Positions 45,485 through 56,006 of a stretch of 64,000 nucleotides of DNA are shown here, piece after piece. The stretch covers positions 62,001-126,000 of the forward strand of contig CALWJV010000001.1 of NCBI GenBank assembly GCA_944381115.1, in the 5' to 3' direction. The notes below the pieces were generated by a model, which was not told where the DNA came from, made no database searches, and saw nothing but the letters and a program-made list of their open reading frames with translations. Position 1 is the first letter of the stretch. Every line of letters starts with the position of its first letter. Source of the stretch: an uncultured Clostridia bacterium. GTDB taxonomy: Bacteria > Bacillota > Clostridia > Oscillospirales > CAG-272. Made by a program: the position numbers and the translations under genes.

Positions 45485-47746
45485 TTAAATGTCTTTTTCA
45501 TTAAAATCTTTATATATGTTTCCGTCTGATTCAAGTATATACTTTAGTCCTGTATACCTTTTTACATGACGGTTATTTTGTACCATACGATGGATAAGTT
45601 CTGCACGACCGACAAGCACTACCATACTTTGTGCTCTGGTTACAGCAGTATAAAGAAGATTTCGTGTAAGAAGTCTGTCACCGCAGTTATATATCGGTAT
45701 TATTACATACGGATATTCACTTCCTTGGCTTTTATGCACGGTTATTGCATAAGCATGTTCAAGCTCTTCAAGCATTGTAAAATCGTATTTTGTCATACGT
45801 CCGTCAAAATCTATAAGCATTGCCTCATCGTCGTAAAGCACAGAAATTATTATACCGATATCTCCGTTAAAAATTCCGTACCCGTCATCTCCGTCCCTTG
45901 TCCAAAGAATATCGTAATTATTTTTTATCTGCATAACTTTATCTCCCTCTCGAAAAACAGTTTCACGGTACTTTTTTTCTTTCTTTTTAGGAGACGGAGG
46001 ATTTAAATACCTCTGAAGCATAATATTTAACGCATCCGTTCCTGCAGGTCCTCGGTGAGACGGGGTTATCACCTGGATCTCGCTGAACGGATCTGCTCTG
46101 TATTTTTTCGGTATCCTGCTGACATACAGGGCAGCAACTGTTTCGGCTATCGAATTTTCATCTTCCCTGCTTACAAAAAAGAAATCGTTATTTTTACACA
46201 AAAGTTCAGGATCTTCACCTGAATTTATAGCATGTGCGTTTGTAACAATAAGGCTTTGTCCGGCCTGTCGGAAGATCTTTTTAAGCGTAACTGTACGGTA
46301 ACGCTCTGATCTAATGATTTCATTCAATACATTGCCTGCACCCACAGACGGAAGTTGATCAGAGTCACCTATAAGTATCAGCCGGCTGCCGGGCTTTATC
46401 GCTTTCAAAAGCGCAGACATAAGAAGGGTATCTATCATCGATGCCTCGTCGACTATAATAAGATCTTCATCAAGAGGATTGTTTGTGTCTCTTGAAAAAA
46501 CGTGTTCCCGGTCATCCGTATACATTGTTTCAAGCATTCGATGTACTGTCTTTGCTTCCGCTCCTGTGGCTTCTGTCATTCTCTTGGCAGCACGTCCGGT
46601 AGGTGCAGCAAGAACATATTTTTTTCTCATTTCTTTGAAAAGTTGTATAATACCTTTAATTACCGTGGTTTTTCCGGTTCCCGGTCCTCCGGTAAGCACC
46701 AGAACTCCTCCGATCAGAGAATGCAAAATCGCTTTTTTCTGCATTACCTCATATTTTATTCCGAGTTTTTCTTCTATCCCGTTTATAAGATTTTCTGCTT
46801 TCGGAGTTTCGATCTTTTCACAGGTTGCCTCCAGCATGTCAAGTTTATCTTTTATGTAAAACTCTGCATCACAGTATTTTGAAAGATAAACACACTCTCG
46901 TGTCCCCACTTTTTCAACCACAATCTTTTTTTTAAATAAAAGTACGTCTATTGCATCGTCACAAAGTTGCTTATCAACATTCAAAAGCACGGAAGAGAGT
47001 TCTATAAGACGATCTTTTGGTACAAGCGTATGCCCATTTTGGGACGCATTGTAATTTAAAACGTATATTATCCCGCTCCTCACCCTTTGCGGAGAATTTT
47101 GCTCTATTCCAAGACTCTTTGCTACCTTGTCTGCCTTTTCAAAACCTATTCCGCTTATTTCGTCGCAAAGTATATACGGATTGTCCTTCATAATATCCAC
47201 GGCGGCTCCGCCAAATCGCTTATAAATTTTAACGGCAGTGGCTGGTCCGAAGTAGTCACGGCAAAACATCATAACGGCGCGCACACCGAATTGCTCTTTA
47301 AAATTTTCGCTTATTTCTTTTGCTTTTTGAATAGATATTCCGGAAACCGTAGCGAGACGCTCCGGGTCCTTTTCTATAACTTCAAATGTGCTTTCTCCAA
47401 ATGCACCTACTATTTTGACTGCGGTCTTCGGACCTATCCCTTTTACCGTTCTTGATGATAAATATTGGAGGATTGCTGAAGTTGAAATCGGGAGATACTT
47501 TTCAAAATATTCGACTGAAAACTGTCTGCCGTAAGTCTGGTGAAAACTCCATTTCCCTACTGCATTAATCGTTTCTCCTACCTTTACCATAGGCATAATT
47601 CCGACGACCGTTATAATCTCGGAATTCTCTTTATCTTCTTCAGATATGCTGCATACCGTATATCCGTTCTCTTCATTACGATATGTTATATGTTCAATAA
47701 CACCGCTTATCTTTTCTTTGCCGTCAGTATCATGCATTTTATCCAC
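45485..47746 (-). CDS. recD2: RecD2-type SF1B DNA helicase
   Basis: A 753-residue RecD2. An N-terminal OB-like and HhH part (TVKGIGPKTAVKIVGAFG, VSGIS, ISGIGFEKADKVAKSLG) is followed by helicase motifs: Walker A LTGGPGTGKTTVIKG (near 355), VDEASMIDTLL, LILIGDSDQLPSVGAGNVL, LKKIFRQ and the C-terminal AITVHKSQGSEYPYVI (near 680). It unwinds DNA 5'-3' in RecBCD-free Firmicutes. I use GTG 47746, with GGGGG 8 nt upstream; ATGs at 47785 and 47737 have poorer spacing. Confidence 0.94.
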   Translation of the reverse strand: MDKMHDTDGKEKISGVIEHITYRNEENGYTVCSISEEDKENSEIITVVGIMPMVKVGETINAVGKWSFHQTYGRQFSVEYFEKYLPISTSAILQYLSSRTVKGIGPKTAVKIVGAFGESTFEVIEKDPERLATVSGISIQKAKEISENFKEQFGVRAVMMFCRDYFGPATAVKIYKRFGGAAVDIMKDNPYILCDEISGIGFEKADKVAKSLGIEQNSPQRVRSGIIYVLNYNASQNGHTLVPKDRLIELSSVLLNVDKQLCDDAIDVLLFKKKIVVEKVGTRECVYLSKYCDAEFYIKDKLDMLEATCEKIETPKAENLINGIEEKLGIKYEVMQKKAILHSLIGGVLVLTGGPGTGKTTVIKGIIQLFKEMRKKYVLAAPTGRAAKRMTEATGAEAKTVHRMLETMYTDDREHVFSRDTNNPLDEDLIIVDEASMIDTLLMSALLKAIKPGSRLILIGDSDQLPSVGAGNVLNEIIRSERYRTVTLKKIFRQAGQSLIVTNAHAINSGEDPELLCKNNDFFFVSREDENSIAETVAALYVSRIPKKYRADPFSEIQVITPSHRGPAGTDALNIMLQRYLNPPSPKKKEKKYRETVFREGDKVMQIKNNYDILWTRDGDDGYGIFNGDIGIIISVLYDDEAMLIDFDGRMTKYDFTMLEELEHAYAITVHKSQGSEYPYVIIPIYNCGDRLLTRNLLYTAVTRAQSMVVLVGRAELIHRMVQNNRHVKRYTGLKYILESDGNIYKDFNEKDI

Positions 47747-47933
47747 TTCGCATCCCCCTTTCTGCTTTTTTGTCCCTTTTGACAAGTATATTTTATCATA
47801 ATTTTATTAAAAAATCAAGGATTATAAAATCATAAATCTTTTTTCAGAAAAAAATAATAAGTTTTTATTTTTACTTTCGTGCGCATTTACTTTACAGAAA
47901 ATTTTGAATTTATAATACAATTCTTATATTTAA

Positions 47934-47968
47934 AAAGAGGTACTGTTTATTAAAAACAATACCTCTTT
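47934..47968 (-). terminator. Intrinsic terminator downstream of metK
   Basis: Arms AAAGAGGTA / TACCTCTTT with a hairpin interior; the minus strand continues CTCTTTTTAAAT. It lies about 57 nt after the metK stop. Confidence 0.8.
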
Positions 47969-48024
47969 GATCTTTGATATCGTAACTTAAATGATTTTTT
48001 TTAAAATTTTTGAAAAATTCCGTA

Positions 48025-49212
48025 TCAAACCACAAACGACTCCTTAATTTTTTCCGCAAGATCCGTTTTTTCCCATGGCAAATCAAGTTCTGCCCTTCCC
48101 ATGTGACCGTATGCTGCTATATTTCTGTATATCGGGCGGCGAAGATCAAAGTTCTTTATTATAGCCGCCGGGCGAAGATCAAAAAGTCCTGAAAGTTTTT
48201 TGGCAAGTTCTTCCTCGGAAACTTTTCCGGTACCGAACGTCTCTACCATTAATGAAACAGGCTTTGCTACGCCTATTGCATAAGCGATCTGGATTTCACA
48301 TTTTTCCGCAAGTCCTGCTTTTACTACATTTTTTGCAAGGTATCTTGCGGCATACGCTGCCGTTCTGTCTACCTTCGTCGGATCTTTACCTGAAAATGAA
48401 CCGCCTCCGTGTCTCGACCAACCTCCGTATGTATCAACTATTATCTTTCGTCCGGTAAGTCCGGAATCTCCGCACGGTCCGCCTATGACAAAACGTCCTG
48501 TCGGATTTACAAATATTTTTATATTACCTTTGCAAAGTTCTTCGGGTATTATCGGTTTTATAACATTTTCCACAATATCCTTGCGCAGAACATCCATTTC
48601 TACATCTTCGGAATGTTGCGAAGATACAACAACCGTATCAACTGCTGTCGGACGTCCGTTTTCGTAAATTACCGTTACCTGTGTCTTTCCATCGGGACGC
48701 AGATATCCGAGTTTTCCGCTCTTCCTTACTTCGGTCAGTCTTTTTGCCAGTTTATGCGAAAGAGAAATCGGAAGCGGCATAAGTTCCGGAGTATCATTGC
48801 AGGCATACCCGAACATCATACCTTGGTCTCCGGCACCGTTATCAAGTCCGTCTTTTATTTCGCCGTTTTTTGCCTCCAAAGATTTATCGACACCCAAGGC
48901 TATATCCGGAGACTGGCGGTGTATAAGATTCAACACAGCGCATGTATTGCCGTCAAAACCGTATTCTTCTCTGTCATAACCTATTTCACAAACCGTTTTT
49001 CTTATTATCTCCTGATAATCCACATTTGCATTTGTCGTTATTTCACCCATAACCGTAATTATACCGGTAGTAGTAGTGGCCTCGCAAGCAACACGCGCCT
49101 GCGGATCTTGCTCTAAGATCGCGTCCAAAATTGCATCTGAAATGCAATCACAAATTTTATCGGGATGTCCTTCTGTAACAGATTCCGATGTAAAATACAT
49201 TTTCTTTCCCAT
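48025..49212 (-). CDS. metK: S-adenosylmethionine synthetase
   Basis: A 395-residue Met[19 protein letters not shown] at the N-terminus, [20 protein letters not shown] (near 117-136), [22 protein letters not shown] (near 262) and the C-terminal [18 protein letters not shown]. It makes SAM from methionine and ATP. Translation starts at ATG 49212 with GGAG 9 nt upstream; 49200 is a possible alternative ATG. A SAM-I riboswitch lies upstream, so high SAM should terminate its transcription. Confidence 0.96.
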   Translation of the reverse strand: MGKKMYFTSESVTEGHPDKICDCISDAILDAILEQDPQARVACEATTTTGIITVMGEITTNANVDYQEIIRKTVCEIGYDREEYGFDGNTCAVLNLIHRQSPDIALGVDKSLEAKNGEIKDGLDNGAGDQGMMFGYACNDTPELMPLPISLSHKLAKRLTEVRKSGKLGYLRPDGKTQVTVIYENGRPTAVDTVVVSSQHSEDVEMDVLRKDIVENVIKPIIPEELCKGNIKIFVNPTGRFVIGGPCGDSGLTGRKIIVDTYGGWSRHGGGSFSGKDPTKVDRTAAYAARYLAKNVVKAGLAEKCEIQIAYAIGVAKPVSLMVETFGTGKVSEEELAKKLSGLFDLRPAAIIKNFDLRRPIYRNIAAYGHMGRAELDLPWEKTDLAEKIKESFVV

Positions 49213-49330
49213 TTTTCTTTTCTCCGTATATTTTTTATTTTCTGATTTTCCAAATAAAACTATATTTTTAAAACTTAAAAATCTTGTTAATTTTATTTTT
49301 CAGTTAACTTTCAAAAATGTTTTAATTATC

Positions 49331-49456
49331 AAAAAAGATCCCCGTAGTTTCCGGGGATCTTTAGAGTTATTGAATCTCATCTCCTCGGAATTAGCACCTT
49401 GCGTATGCAGGTTGCCGGGCTTCGCAGGGCCTGTCCCTCCGCCGCTCTTGATAAGA
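49331..49456 (-). promoter_or_regulatory. SAM-I riboswitch (S-box) with terminator, controlling metK
   Basis: Minus strand: the aptamer runs from CTTATCAAGAGCGGCGGAGG (49455) through GCCCTGCGAAGCCCGGCAACC and GGTGCTAATTCC to GATGAGA (49375). The terminator arms AAAGATCCCC/GGGGATCTTT with a T-run follow at 49362-49331. This is a complete SAM-I class transcriptional switch that stops metK transcription when SAM is abundant. Confidence 0.97.
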
Positions 49457-49513
49457 CCACAAAAGATATGTTTTTTTTGCATAGTTATTTACTGATAAAC
49501 TAATTATAGTATC

Positions 49514-49543
49514 ATTATATCACATTGTATATTAAAAAGTCAA
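49514..49543 (-). promoter_or_regulatory. Sigma-A promoter of the metK leader
   Basis: Minus strand TTGACT (49543-49538), 18-bp spacer, TATAAT (49519-49514), about 60 bp upstream of the SAM-I aptamer. Confidence 0.8.
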
Positions 49544-49571
49544 TAGTCATAATTGATTCTCAAATTACTTC

Positions 49572-50030
49572 TTATATTACTATTTTAAACCCAAAATAAA
49601 CGCCCGTAACTATTGCAGCCGCAATAACTACACCAAGCGATATTGGAACAGCTGCACGCCAAAATTTTATTTTCATTAATCCCGCTACCATCGATGCTGT
49701 CCATACACCTGTACCCGGAAGCGGTATCGCAACAAAAATCATAAGTCCTACAAATATCAGATCCTGTATCTTTTTTGAATTTTTTTCAGCACGTTTTTCC
49801 AGCCAATCCGCTATTTTTGCCGTAAATTTTATCTTTCTCATAATATCTAGGATTTTATTAAAAAGAAGAACGACAAACGGTATTATAAACAAGTTTCCGC
49901 CAAGGCTTATAAGCAGCGTTTTGGTAAAACCAAGTCCCATTTCAAAACCAATGGGTATTGCGCCTCTGAGTTCTATGATCGGAAGCATGGATATTCCGAA
50001 TATTATCAGACATTTTAAAAATTCGCTCAA
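49572..50030 (-). CDS. Small multidrug-export-family membrane protein (COG2426/PF06695)
   Basis: About 152 residues, very hydrophobic, with four or so helices. SMLPIIELRGAIPIGFEMGL at the start and AIPLPGTGVWTASMVAGLMK (near 105) match the small multidrug export family. Substrate unknown. The first ATG at 50036 directly touches AGGAGGG, which is too close; a TTG two codons later (50030) is 7 nt from that site and fits better. Confidence 0.82.
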   Translation of the reverse strand: MSEFLKCLIIFGISMLPIIELRGAIPIGFEMGLGFTKTLLISLGGNLFIIPFVVLLFNKILDIMRKIKFTAKIADWLEKRAEKNSKKIQDLIFVGLMIFVAIPLPGTGVWTASMVAGLMKIKFWRAAVPISLGVVIAAAIVTGVYFGFKIVI

Positions 50031-50104
50031 ATACATCCCTCCTTTTACATATATTTTTATTATTTAACCGATATATATTATTAATGTACCGCATTTTAAA
50101 TATT

Positions 50105-50791
50105 TTACTCTTTTGGATTAAACCATGTTATGTTTGCATCCAGTACATTAATAAATATAACTATACTTAAAATTATAATTATCAATGAAACTATGGTAAC
50201 AATAATTACGGTTTTGCCGAAACTGTAATTCCCGAAACTTTTTATTACTCCTGCCCGCCTGAGCGCTGTTATTATCGGCTTGTAAATGAGTAATGTTATT
50301 GCCGCGTTTAAAATAGCTTTTGTCAGATTAAACGGAAGAAGTAGCGTTGGTATAAGACCGACAACTGTGGATCTGTCAACAACCATGTAGAACGGTGTTA
50401 TAAAAAAGTTTGCCAACAGCATTACCGCCGTTACAGCAAAAACTCCGCATAAAAGTCCGATAACTGCTCCGAACATATTCCTTTTATATTTATATATCAG
50501 CGATGCCGTGACTGAAAACGAAAGCGTTGACAATACATTCATAACGAATCCATAAATAAAGGTACTACTTATCGTTATCATTTCAAGAAACGACACACAG
50601 ACAGACATTGCTACCGCAGAAATAGGCCCGAAAATCATTGCAGCAACCGCTATTATCGCATCTTTTATATCAAGTGTAAGAAATTGGACATTTATGCGAA
50701 AAGCGCAAACTGCGACAAATGCAATAGCGGTAAAAATGGCCAGTGTCACAGTTTTTAAAATATTTTCCTGCTGTTTTGTTCTGTTATTCAT
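50105..50791 (-). CDS. ribU: Riboflavin-type ECF transporter S component
   Basis: About 228 residues with six hydrophobic segments, as in ECF S components (RFINVQFLTLDIKDA-like motif: FRINVQFLTLDIKDAIIAVA near residues 32-51, and FGPISAVAMSVCVSFLE). The FMN riboswitch upstream strongly suggests riboflavin uptake; S components need the ECF energising module encoded elsewhere. ATG 50791 has GGAG upstream, and that site lies in a hairpin. The ORF extends to 50848 without a site. Confidence 0.85.
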   Translation of the reverse strand: MNNRTKQQENILKTVTLAIFTAIAFVAVCAFRINVQFLTLDIKDAIIAVAAMIFGPISAVAMSVCVSFLEMITISSTFIYGFVMNVLSTLSFSVTASLIYKYKRNMFGAVIGLLCGVFAVTAVMLLANFFITPFYMVVDRSTVVGLIPTLLLPFNLTKAILNAAITLLIYKPIITALRRAGVIKSFGNYSFGKTVIIVTIVSLIIIILSIVIFINVLDANITWFNPKE

Positions 50792-50799
50792 AATAATTT

Positions 50800-50817
50800 C
50801 TCCGTATTTTTTCGGAG
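50800..50817 (-). promoter_or_regulatory. Hairpin that hides the ribU ribosome-binding site
   Basis: Minus strand arms CTCCG and CGGAG with an 8-nt A/T loop. The second arm is the GGAG Shine-Dalgarno of ribU, 8 nt before the ATG. This fits FMN control at the translation step, but competing pairings with the aptamer were not computed. Confidence 0.5.
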
Positions 50818-50943
50818 TTATGATGTTATTTGTTACGCAAACAAACATTTATAACTTTATTAATACAATTTTTTCATTTATGATCCATTGTAAAAATTAT
50901 ATCAAGTTTTCAATCCCGGTTATATTACCGAGTATTTGCGAAC

Positions 50944-51054
50944 ACTTTCTACCATCCGGACTTTAACCGTCGGTATAGGATTTTCACCTATTCAACCGTC
51001 TAAAACGGCTCGCGGACTTTACCGCCGATGTGGAATTTCACCATCCCCCGAAAA
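50944..51054 (-). promoter_or_regulatory. FMN riboswitch (RFN element) upstream of ribU
   Basis: Minus strand TTCGGGGGATGGTGAAATTC, then CCACATCGGCGGTAAAGTCC, GCGAGCC, a GGTGAAAATCC arm, CCGACGG, TAAAGTCCGGATGGTAGAAAG: the conserved RFN core. FMN binding should shut down the ribU gene. Confidence 0.97.
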
Positions 51055-51077
51055 TATTTTGTTTGCTTAACAAATAA

Positions 51078-51101
51078 CCCGGAGGAGTCATATCCTCCGG
51101 G
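51078..51101 (-). terminator. Intrinsic terminator downstream of tuf
   Basis: Minus strand stem CCCGGAGGA/TCCTCCGGG then TTATTTGTT. It ends the str operon about 70 bp after tuf and sits just upstream of the FMN aptamer, which leaves little room for a separate ribU promoter. Confidence 0.75.
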
Positions 51102-51169
51102 ATAGTTGTAAGTATTTATACGTAATATTTATATTTCACGTATTAAATACAAATGATGTTTTTTCAGGA

Positions 51170-52375
51170 TCAGCCAAGAATCTCGGTAACAACACCGGAT
51201 CCTACTGTTCTGCCTCCTTCACGGATAGCAAAACGAAGTCCAACTTCAATAGCAATAGGAGTAATAAGTTCAACATCCATTATTACGTTATCGCCGGGTT
51301 TGCACATTTCAACGTCAGCCGGAAGTTTGATATTACCTGTAACGTCAGTTGTTCTGAAATAAAACTGAGGTCTGTAACCATTAAAGAAGGGTTTTTTACG
51401 TCCTCCTTCTTTCTCGGTAAGAACGTAAACCTGTCCTTTAAACTTGGTGTGCGGGTTAACGCTTCCAACCTTACAGAGGACCTGTCCTCTTTCGATCTCG
51501 TTCTTCTGGATACCACGGAGAAGAAGTCCGATGTTGTCTCCGGCTTCAGCCTGATCAAGAAGTTTACGGAACATCTCAACGCCTGTAACCGTTGTCTGCT
51601 TTCTTTCGTCGGTAAGTCCGATGATCTCAACGACGTCGTTAAGTTTAACTGTACCTCTCTCTACACGGCCGGTAGCAACCGTTCCGCGTCCTGTGATTGA
51701 GAAAACGTCCTCAACAGGCATAAGGAAGGGCTCGTCTGACTTTCTGACAGGAGTAGGAATATACTCGTCAACAGCCTTCATAAGTTCAAGGATAGGAGCG
51801 TATGCAGGATCGTTGATATCTGTGCTTGTGCATTCAAGAGCATTACGTGCGGATCCTTTGATAATCGGAACATCATCACCGGGGAAGTCGTACTTACTGA
51901 GGAGTTCACGAATGTCCATCTCAACGAGTTCGAGAAGTTCTTCGTCGTCAACAAGGTCTGTTTTGTTCATAAATACTACGATTGCGGGAACACCGACCTG
52001 ACGTGCAAGAAGAACGTGTTCACGGGTCTGTTGAAGCGGACCGTCTGTAGCAGCAACAACGAGGATAGCACCGTCCATCTGAGCAGCACCGGTTATCATG
52101 TTTTTAACATAGTCAGCATGTCCGGGGCAGTCAACATGAGCGTAGTGACGGGCTTCGGTCTCATACTCAACGTGACGGGTGTTGATTGTAATACCTCTTG
52201 CTTTCTCTTCGGGAGCATTATCAATTTGATCATATGCAAGAAATTCGTTTTTGCCGTTTACAAGAGAAAGTGTCTTTGTAATTGCGGCTGTAAGGGTGGT
52301 CTTACCGTGGTCAACGTGACCGATCGTACCAATGTTTACGTGGGGTTTGTTTCTCTCAAACTTTTCCTTTGCCAT
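51170..52375 (-). CDS. tuf: Translation elongation factor Tu
   Basis: A 401-residue EF-Tu with G1 [10 protein letters not shown]3 DCPGH, G4 NKTD and G5 GSA motifs, then the two beta-barrel domains. It delivers aminoacyl-tRNA to the ribosome. AGGAGG precedes the ATG. Last gene of the rpsL-rpsG-fusA-tuf cluster, 64 bp after fusA. Confidence 0.98.
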   Translation of the reverse strand: MAKEKFERNKPHVNIGTIGHVDHGKTTLTAAITKTLSLVNGKNEFLAYDQIDNAPEEKARGITINTRHVEYETEARHYAHVDCPGHADYVKNMITGAAQMDGAILVVAATDGPLQQTREHVLLARQVGVPAIVVFMNKTDLVDDEELLELVEMDIRELLSKYDFPGDDVPIIKGSARNALECTSTDINDPAYAPILELMKAVDEYIPTPVRKSDEPFLMPVEDVFSITGRGTVATGRVERGTVKLNDVVEIIGLTDERKQTTVTGVEMFRKLLDQAEAGDNIGLLLRGIQKNEIERGQVLCKVGSVNPHTKFKGQVYVLTEKEGGRKKPFFNGYRPQFYFRTTDVTGNIKLPADVEMCKPGDNVIMDVELITPIAIEVGLRFAIREGGRTVGSGVVTEILG

Positions 52376-52439
52376 TATTAATATCCTCCTAAAATGGAAA
52401 TAATTTTTATTTAATTAGTTTATTTTTAGTTTATTTTTA

Positions 52440-54548
52440 TTAATTGTTTTTTGCTCTGCTCTTTATAACTGCTTCCTGAACAGACTTCGGAACCTCTGCA
52501 TAATGACTTGGTTCCATTACATAAACTCCTCGTCCTTGCGTGGATGAACGGAGTTCCGTTGCATATCCGAACATTTCGGACAGCGGGACTTCTGCGTGTA
52601 CAACTATCATTCCGAACTCTTCGTCACTGGACATGATAGTTCCGCGGCGGGAACTTATAGTTCCTGTTATATTACCCATATATTCTTTTGGTGCAGTTAC
52701 AACAACTTTCATTATCGGCTCGGTAAGAACAGGGTCTGCCTTTGCCATTGCTTCTTTGAACGCCATTGATCCTGCAATCTTAAATGCCATTTCATTTGAG
52801 TCGACTTCGTGGTAAGAACCTCCCGTAAGTCTGACTTTTACATCAACGACATTATATCCTGCAAGTATTCCTGTTTGCATTGCACTTCTGATACCGGCAT
52901 CGATTGCGGGGATGTATTCTTTCGGAACTTCTCCTCCTACGACTTCATCAATGAATTCGTAACCCTTACCGAGTTCGTTCGGCTCAATGGTGATCTTAGC
53001 ATGTCCGTACATACCATGTCCACCTGTTTGTCTGGCGTACTTCGTGTCAGCGGATGCTGCCTTACGGATTCCTTCTTTATATGCTACCTGCGGCTTACCT
53101 ATATTTGCGTCAACTTTGAACTCCCTCTTAAGACGGTCAACTATTATATCAAGGTGAAGTTCACCCATTCCGGCTATAATTGTCTGACCGGTTTCTTCAT
53201 CCGTATAAACCTTGAATGTCGGGTCTTCTCTGGCAAGTTTTGAAAGAGCAATTCCGAGTTTTTCCTGATCATTTTTTGTCTTTGGCTCGATTGCTTCACG
53301 GATAACAGGTTCCGGAAACTCCATTGATTCAAGTATAATGGGGTTGTCGTCGAAACAAAGCGTATCTCCGGTCGTTGTATCCTTCATTCCTGAAACAGCC
53401 GCAATATCACCCGTGTAACATCCGTCTATATTTTCTCGGTCATTTGCATTCATAAGAATTATACGTCCGAAACGCTCATATTTACCTTTTGTTGCATTAT
53501 AAACTTCCATGCCTGTCTCAACCTTTCCGGAATAAACACGGAAGTAACAAAGTGCACCGCCTCCCATTGGGTCGTTCATTATCTTGAATGCTAGAGCGGA
53601 AAACGGCTCGTTATCATCGGCTCTTCTTTCGCAATCTTCATTTGTTTCGGGGTTTACTCCCTTGATAGGCGGAATGTCAATCGGAGAAGGCATATAATCT
53701 ATAACGGCGTCAAGCATTTTCTGTACGCCCTTATTTTTATAGGAAGATCCGCAAACGACAGGGACAAGTACGTTGTCGATACACGCCTTACGAAGTGCAA
53801 CTTTGAGTTCGTTTACTGTTATTTCCTCGCCCTCAAGATACTTCATCATAAGTTCGTCGTCGGTAGCGCAAATGTCATCCACCATCTTTTCGCGGTACTG
53901 CTTTGCCTTTTCGAGCATGTCATCCGGAATAGGCTCTACACGCATATCTTTTCCGAGATCATCGTAATATATGTCTGCCTCCATCTTCATTAGGTCTATA
54001 ATACCTTTGAAAGAAGCCTCAGAACCGATTGGAAGTTGTACAGGTACCGGTTTACAATGGAGTCTTTTCTCCATCATATCTATAACTCTGTAAAAGTCTG
54101 CACCCATTATGTCCATCTTGTTTACATACGCCATTCTGGGTACTTTGTATTTGTTTGCCTGACGCCATACGGTCTCAGACTGCGGCTCAACACCGCCCTT
54201 TGCACAGAATACCGTTACGCTTCCGTCAAGAACACGGAGCGAACGTTCGACCTCTACCGTAAAATCAACGTGACCGGGTGTGTCGATGATGTTTATTCTG
54301 TGACCGGCATATTGACCGACTGATCCGGACCAATAACATGTGGTAGCCGCGGAGGTGATCGTTATACCTCTTTCCGCTTCCTGTGCCATCCAGTCCATCG
54401 TTGCAGAACCATCATGAGTTTCACCGAGCTTATGCTTCTTACCGGTATAGAAAAGTATTCTTTCTGTGGTAGTAGTCTTACCGGCATCTATATGGGCCAT
54501 GATACCGATATTTCTTGTGTGTTCAAGTGAATATTCTCTTGGTTTCAT
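52440..54548 (-). CDS. fusA: Translation elongation factor G
   Basis: A 702-residue EF-G: G1 [15 protein letters not shown] (near 17), G3 [10 protein letters not shown]4 NKMD, then domains II-V with the ribosome-interacting [12 protein letters not shown] segment. It moves the ribosome along mRNA. GGAGG precedes the ATG. It sits between rpsG and tuf. Confidence 0.98.
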   Translation of the reverse strand: MKPREYSLEHTRNIGIMAHIDAGKTTTTERILFYTGKKHKLGETHDGSATMDWMAQEAERGITITSAATTCYWSGSVGQYAGHRINIIDTPGHVDFTVEVERSLRVLDGSVTVFCAKGGVEPQSETVWRQANKYKVPRMAYVNKMDIMGADFYRVIDMMEKRLHCKPVPVQLPIGSEASFKGIIDLMKMEADIYYDDLGKDMRVEPIPDDMLEKAKQYREKMVDDICATDDELMMKYLEGEEITVNELKVALRKACIDNVLVPVVCGSSYKNKGVQKMLDAVIDYMPSPIDIPPIKGVNPETNEDCERRADDNEPFSALAFKIMNDPMGGGALCYFRVYSGKVETGMEVYNATKGKYERFGRIILMNANDRENIDGCYTGDIAAVSGMKDTTTGDTLCFDDNPIILESMEFPEPVIREAIEPKTKNDQEKLGIALSKLAREDPTFKVYTDEETGQTIIAGMGELHLDIIVDRLKREFKVDANIGKPQVAYKEGIRKAASADTKYARQTGGHGMYGHAKITIEPNELGKGYEFIDEVVGGEVPKEYIPAIDAGIRSAMQTGILAGYNVVDVKVRLTGGSYHEVDSNEMAFKIAGSMAFKEAMAKADPVLTEPIMKVVVTAPKEYMGNITGTISSRRGTIMSSDEEFGMIVVHAEVPLSEMFGYATELRSSTQGRGVYVMEPSHYAEVPKSVQEAVIKSRAKNN

Positions 54549-54601
54549 AATTTAAAATCCTCCGGCACAGCAAACCTTTCAAAGTTTGGTGCTCGCATTT
54601 A

Positions 54602-55072
54602 TTAATATCTGTAATGGGCAAAAGCCTTATTTGCTTCAGCCATTCTGTGTGTCTCTTCTTTTTTCTTAAACGCACCGCCGGTGCTGTTTATTGCGTCCAC
54701 TATCTCTGCTGCAAGTTTTTCCGCCATTGTTTTTTCGTTGCGGCTTCTTGCATACGTGCGCATCCAGCGAAGACCCAATGTAAGTCTTCTCTCTTCATGG
54801 ACCTCCATAGGAACCTGGTAAGTTGAACCGCCTACACGTCTTGCTTTAACTTCTAGTCTCGGCATTACGTTTTCAAGCGCTTCGTTGAATGCATCAAGCG
54901 CACTCTTACCGGTCTTGGCTTCTACTATCTCAAAAGCATCATATACTATCTTCTGAGCTACGCCTTTCTTGCCGTCTTCCATTATGTTATTTATAAGTTT
55001 TGTTACAAGTTTTGAATGGTACATTGGATCCGGCAGAACATCTCTTTTGGAAATCTGACCTCTTCTTGGCAC
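54602..55072 (-). CDS. rpsG: Small ribosomal subunit protein uS7
   Basis: 156 residues from GTG 55072 with GGAGG upstream; this restores the normal (M)[20 protein letters not shown] start. The in-frame ATG at 55105 would add 11 unrelated residues. uS7 binds 16S rRNA and starts assembly of the 30S head. Second gene of the str operon. Confidence 0.97.
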   Translation of the reverse strand: MPRRGQISKRDVLPDPMYHSKLVTKLINNIMEDGKKGVAQKIVYDAFEIVEAKTGKSALDAFNEALENVMPRLEVKARRVGGSTYQVPMEVHEERRLTLGLRWMRTYARSRNEKTMAEKLAAEIVDAINSTGGAFKKKEETHRMAEANKAFAHYRY

Positions 55073-55209
55073 TTTTCTTCCCTCCTTCACATAATATGAA
55101 TTCACAGGTACTCGTGAATTACTTTCCCGTTGTTGCCTTGGTCAATGGACTCCGTTACTCTTATATAATTATAATCGTTTCCGATTTGACTCTGGCAATT
55201 TTTCCCGGA

Positions 55210-55632
55210 TTACTTCTTTCCGGCCTTGGCTCTCTTTGCTCCGTACTTGGAACGGCCCTGATTTCTTTTAGCCACTCCCTGTGCATCAAGAGTTCCGCGG
55301 ATAACATGATAACGTACACCAGGCAGGTCTCTTACACGTCCGCCTCTGATAAGAACTACGGAGTGCTCCTGCAAATTGTGTCCAATACCGGGAATATACG
55401 TCGTTGCTTCCATTCCGTTTGATAGTCTTACCCTTGCTATCTTACGAAGTGCAGAGTTAGGTTTCTTCGGTGTAGTCGTTGTAACCTTTGTACATACGCC
55501 TCTCTTCTGCGGTGCATGATGATCGGTCGTAACATTTTTTATTGTGTTTACACCGTGCTGCAGTACGGGAGCCTTAGACTTGTATTCCGCTTTTTTTCTT
55601 CCCTGTCTTACGATCTGATTAAATGTTGGCAT
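55210..55632 (-). CDS. rpsL: Small ribosomal subunit protein uS12
   Basis: A 140-residue S12: [34 protein letters not shown] (the K in TPKKPNSA is the streptomycin-determining site), [20 protein letters not shown]. It lies at the decoding centre. GGAGG precedes the ATG. First gene of the str operon. Confidence 0.98.
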   Translation of the reverse strand: MPTFNQIVRQGRKKAEYKSKAPVLQHGVNTIKNVTTDHHAPQKRGVCTKVTTTTPKKPNSALRKIARVRLSNGMEATTYIPGIGHNLQEHSVVLIRGGRVRDLPGVRYHVIRGTLDAQGVAKRNQGRSKYGAKRAKAGKK

Positions 55633-55710
55633 TTTCTTCCTCCTTTCTTCAAACGACGCGGCATTTTTTGATTATTCAAAACGAATATTCATTAAGCCGA
55701 ATTTATGAAT

Positions 55711-55740
55711 ATTATACCATTAATTAACATAAAAAGTCAA
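55711..55740 (-). promoter_or_regulatory. Sigma-A promoter of the str operon
   Basis: Minus strand TTGACT (55740-55735), 18-bp spacer, TATAAT (55716-55711), about 80 bp before rpsL. A 9-bp inverted repeat AATATTCAT/ATGAATATT overlaps the -10 and start. The rest of the 55633-55963 gap holds no gene; an L7Ae-like gene, often here in Firmicutes, is absent. Confidence 0.8.
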
Positions 55741-55963
55741 TATGATATTAAATTATTTTAAAAATTTTCTCCCTTTTGCACAAACTTCACAATATAATAT
55801 ATTTATTTTATATAAGTTTTAACTATGCATTTATTTATTCTTCATTATAATGATTATGTATTGAATTATTTTTTTTAACGTGGAAATAAATGGAAATTTT
55901 CAAATTACAATTATGTGTTAAATTTATTTTAAAACGCTGCAGAAAATACTTTTTAATTAAAAT

Positions 55964-55989
55964 CGGGAGCCGTTTTGATCCGGCTCCCG
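55964..55989 (-). terminator. Terminator-like hairpin after rpoC
   Basis: Stem CGGGAGCCG/CGGCTCCCG with an 8-nt loop and a modest T-run (ATTTTAATT) on the minus strand, starting 18 nt after the rpoC stop. It separates the rpoBC transcript from the str operon. Confidence 0.8.
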
Positions 55990-56006
55990 TTCAATATTTA
56001 CTGAGG

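Noticed and set aside
49300..49482. Minus-strand 60-aa ORF over the SAM-I riboswitch
   Set aside because: It is a frame through the aptamer and terminator with no ribosome site.
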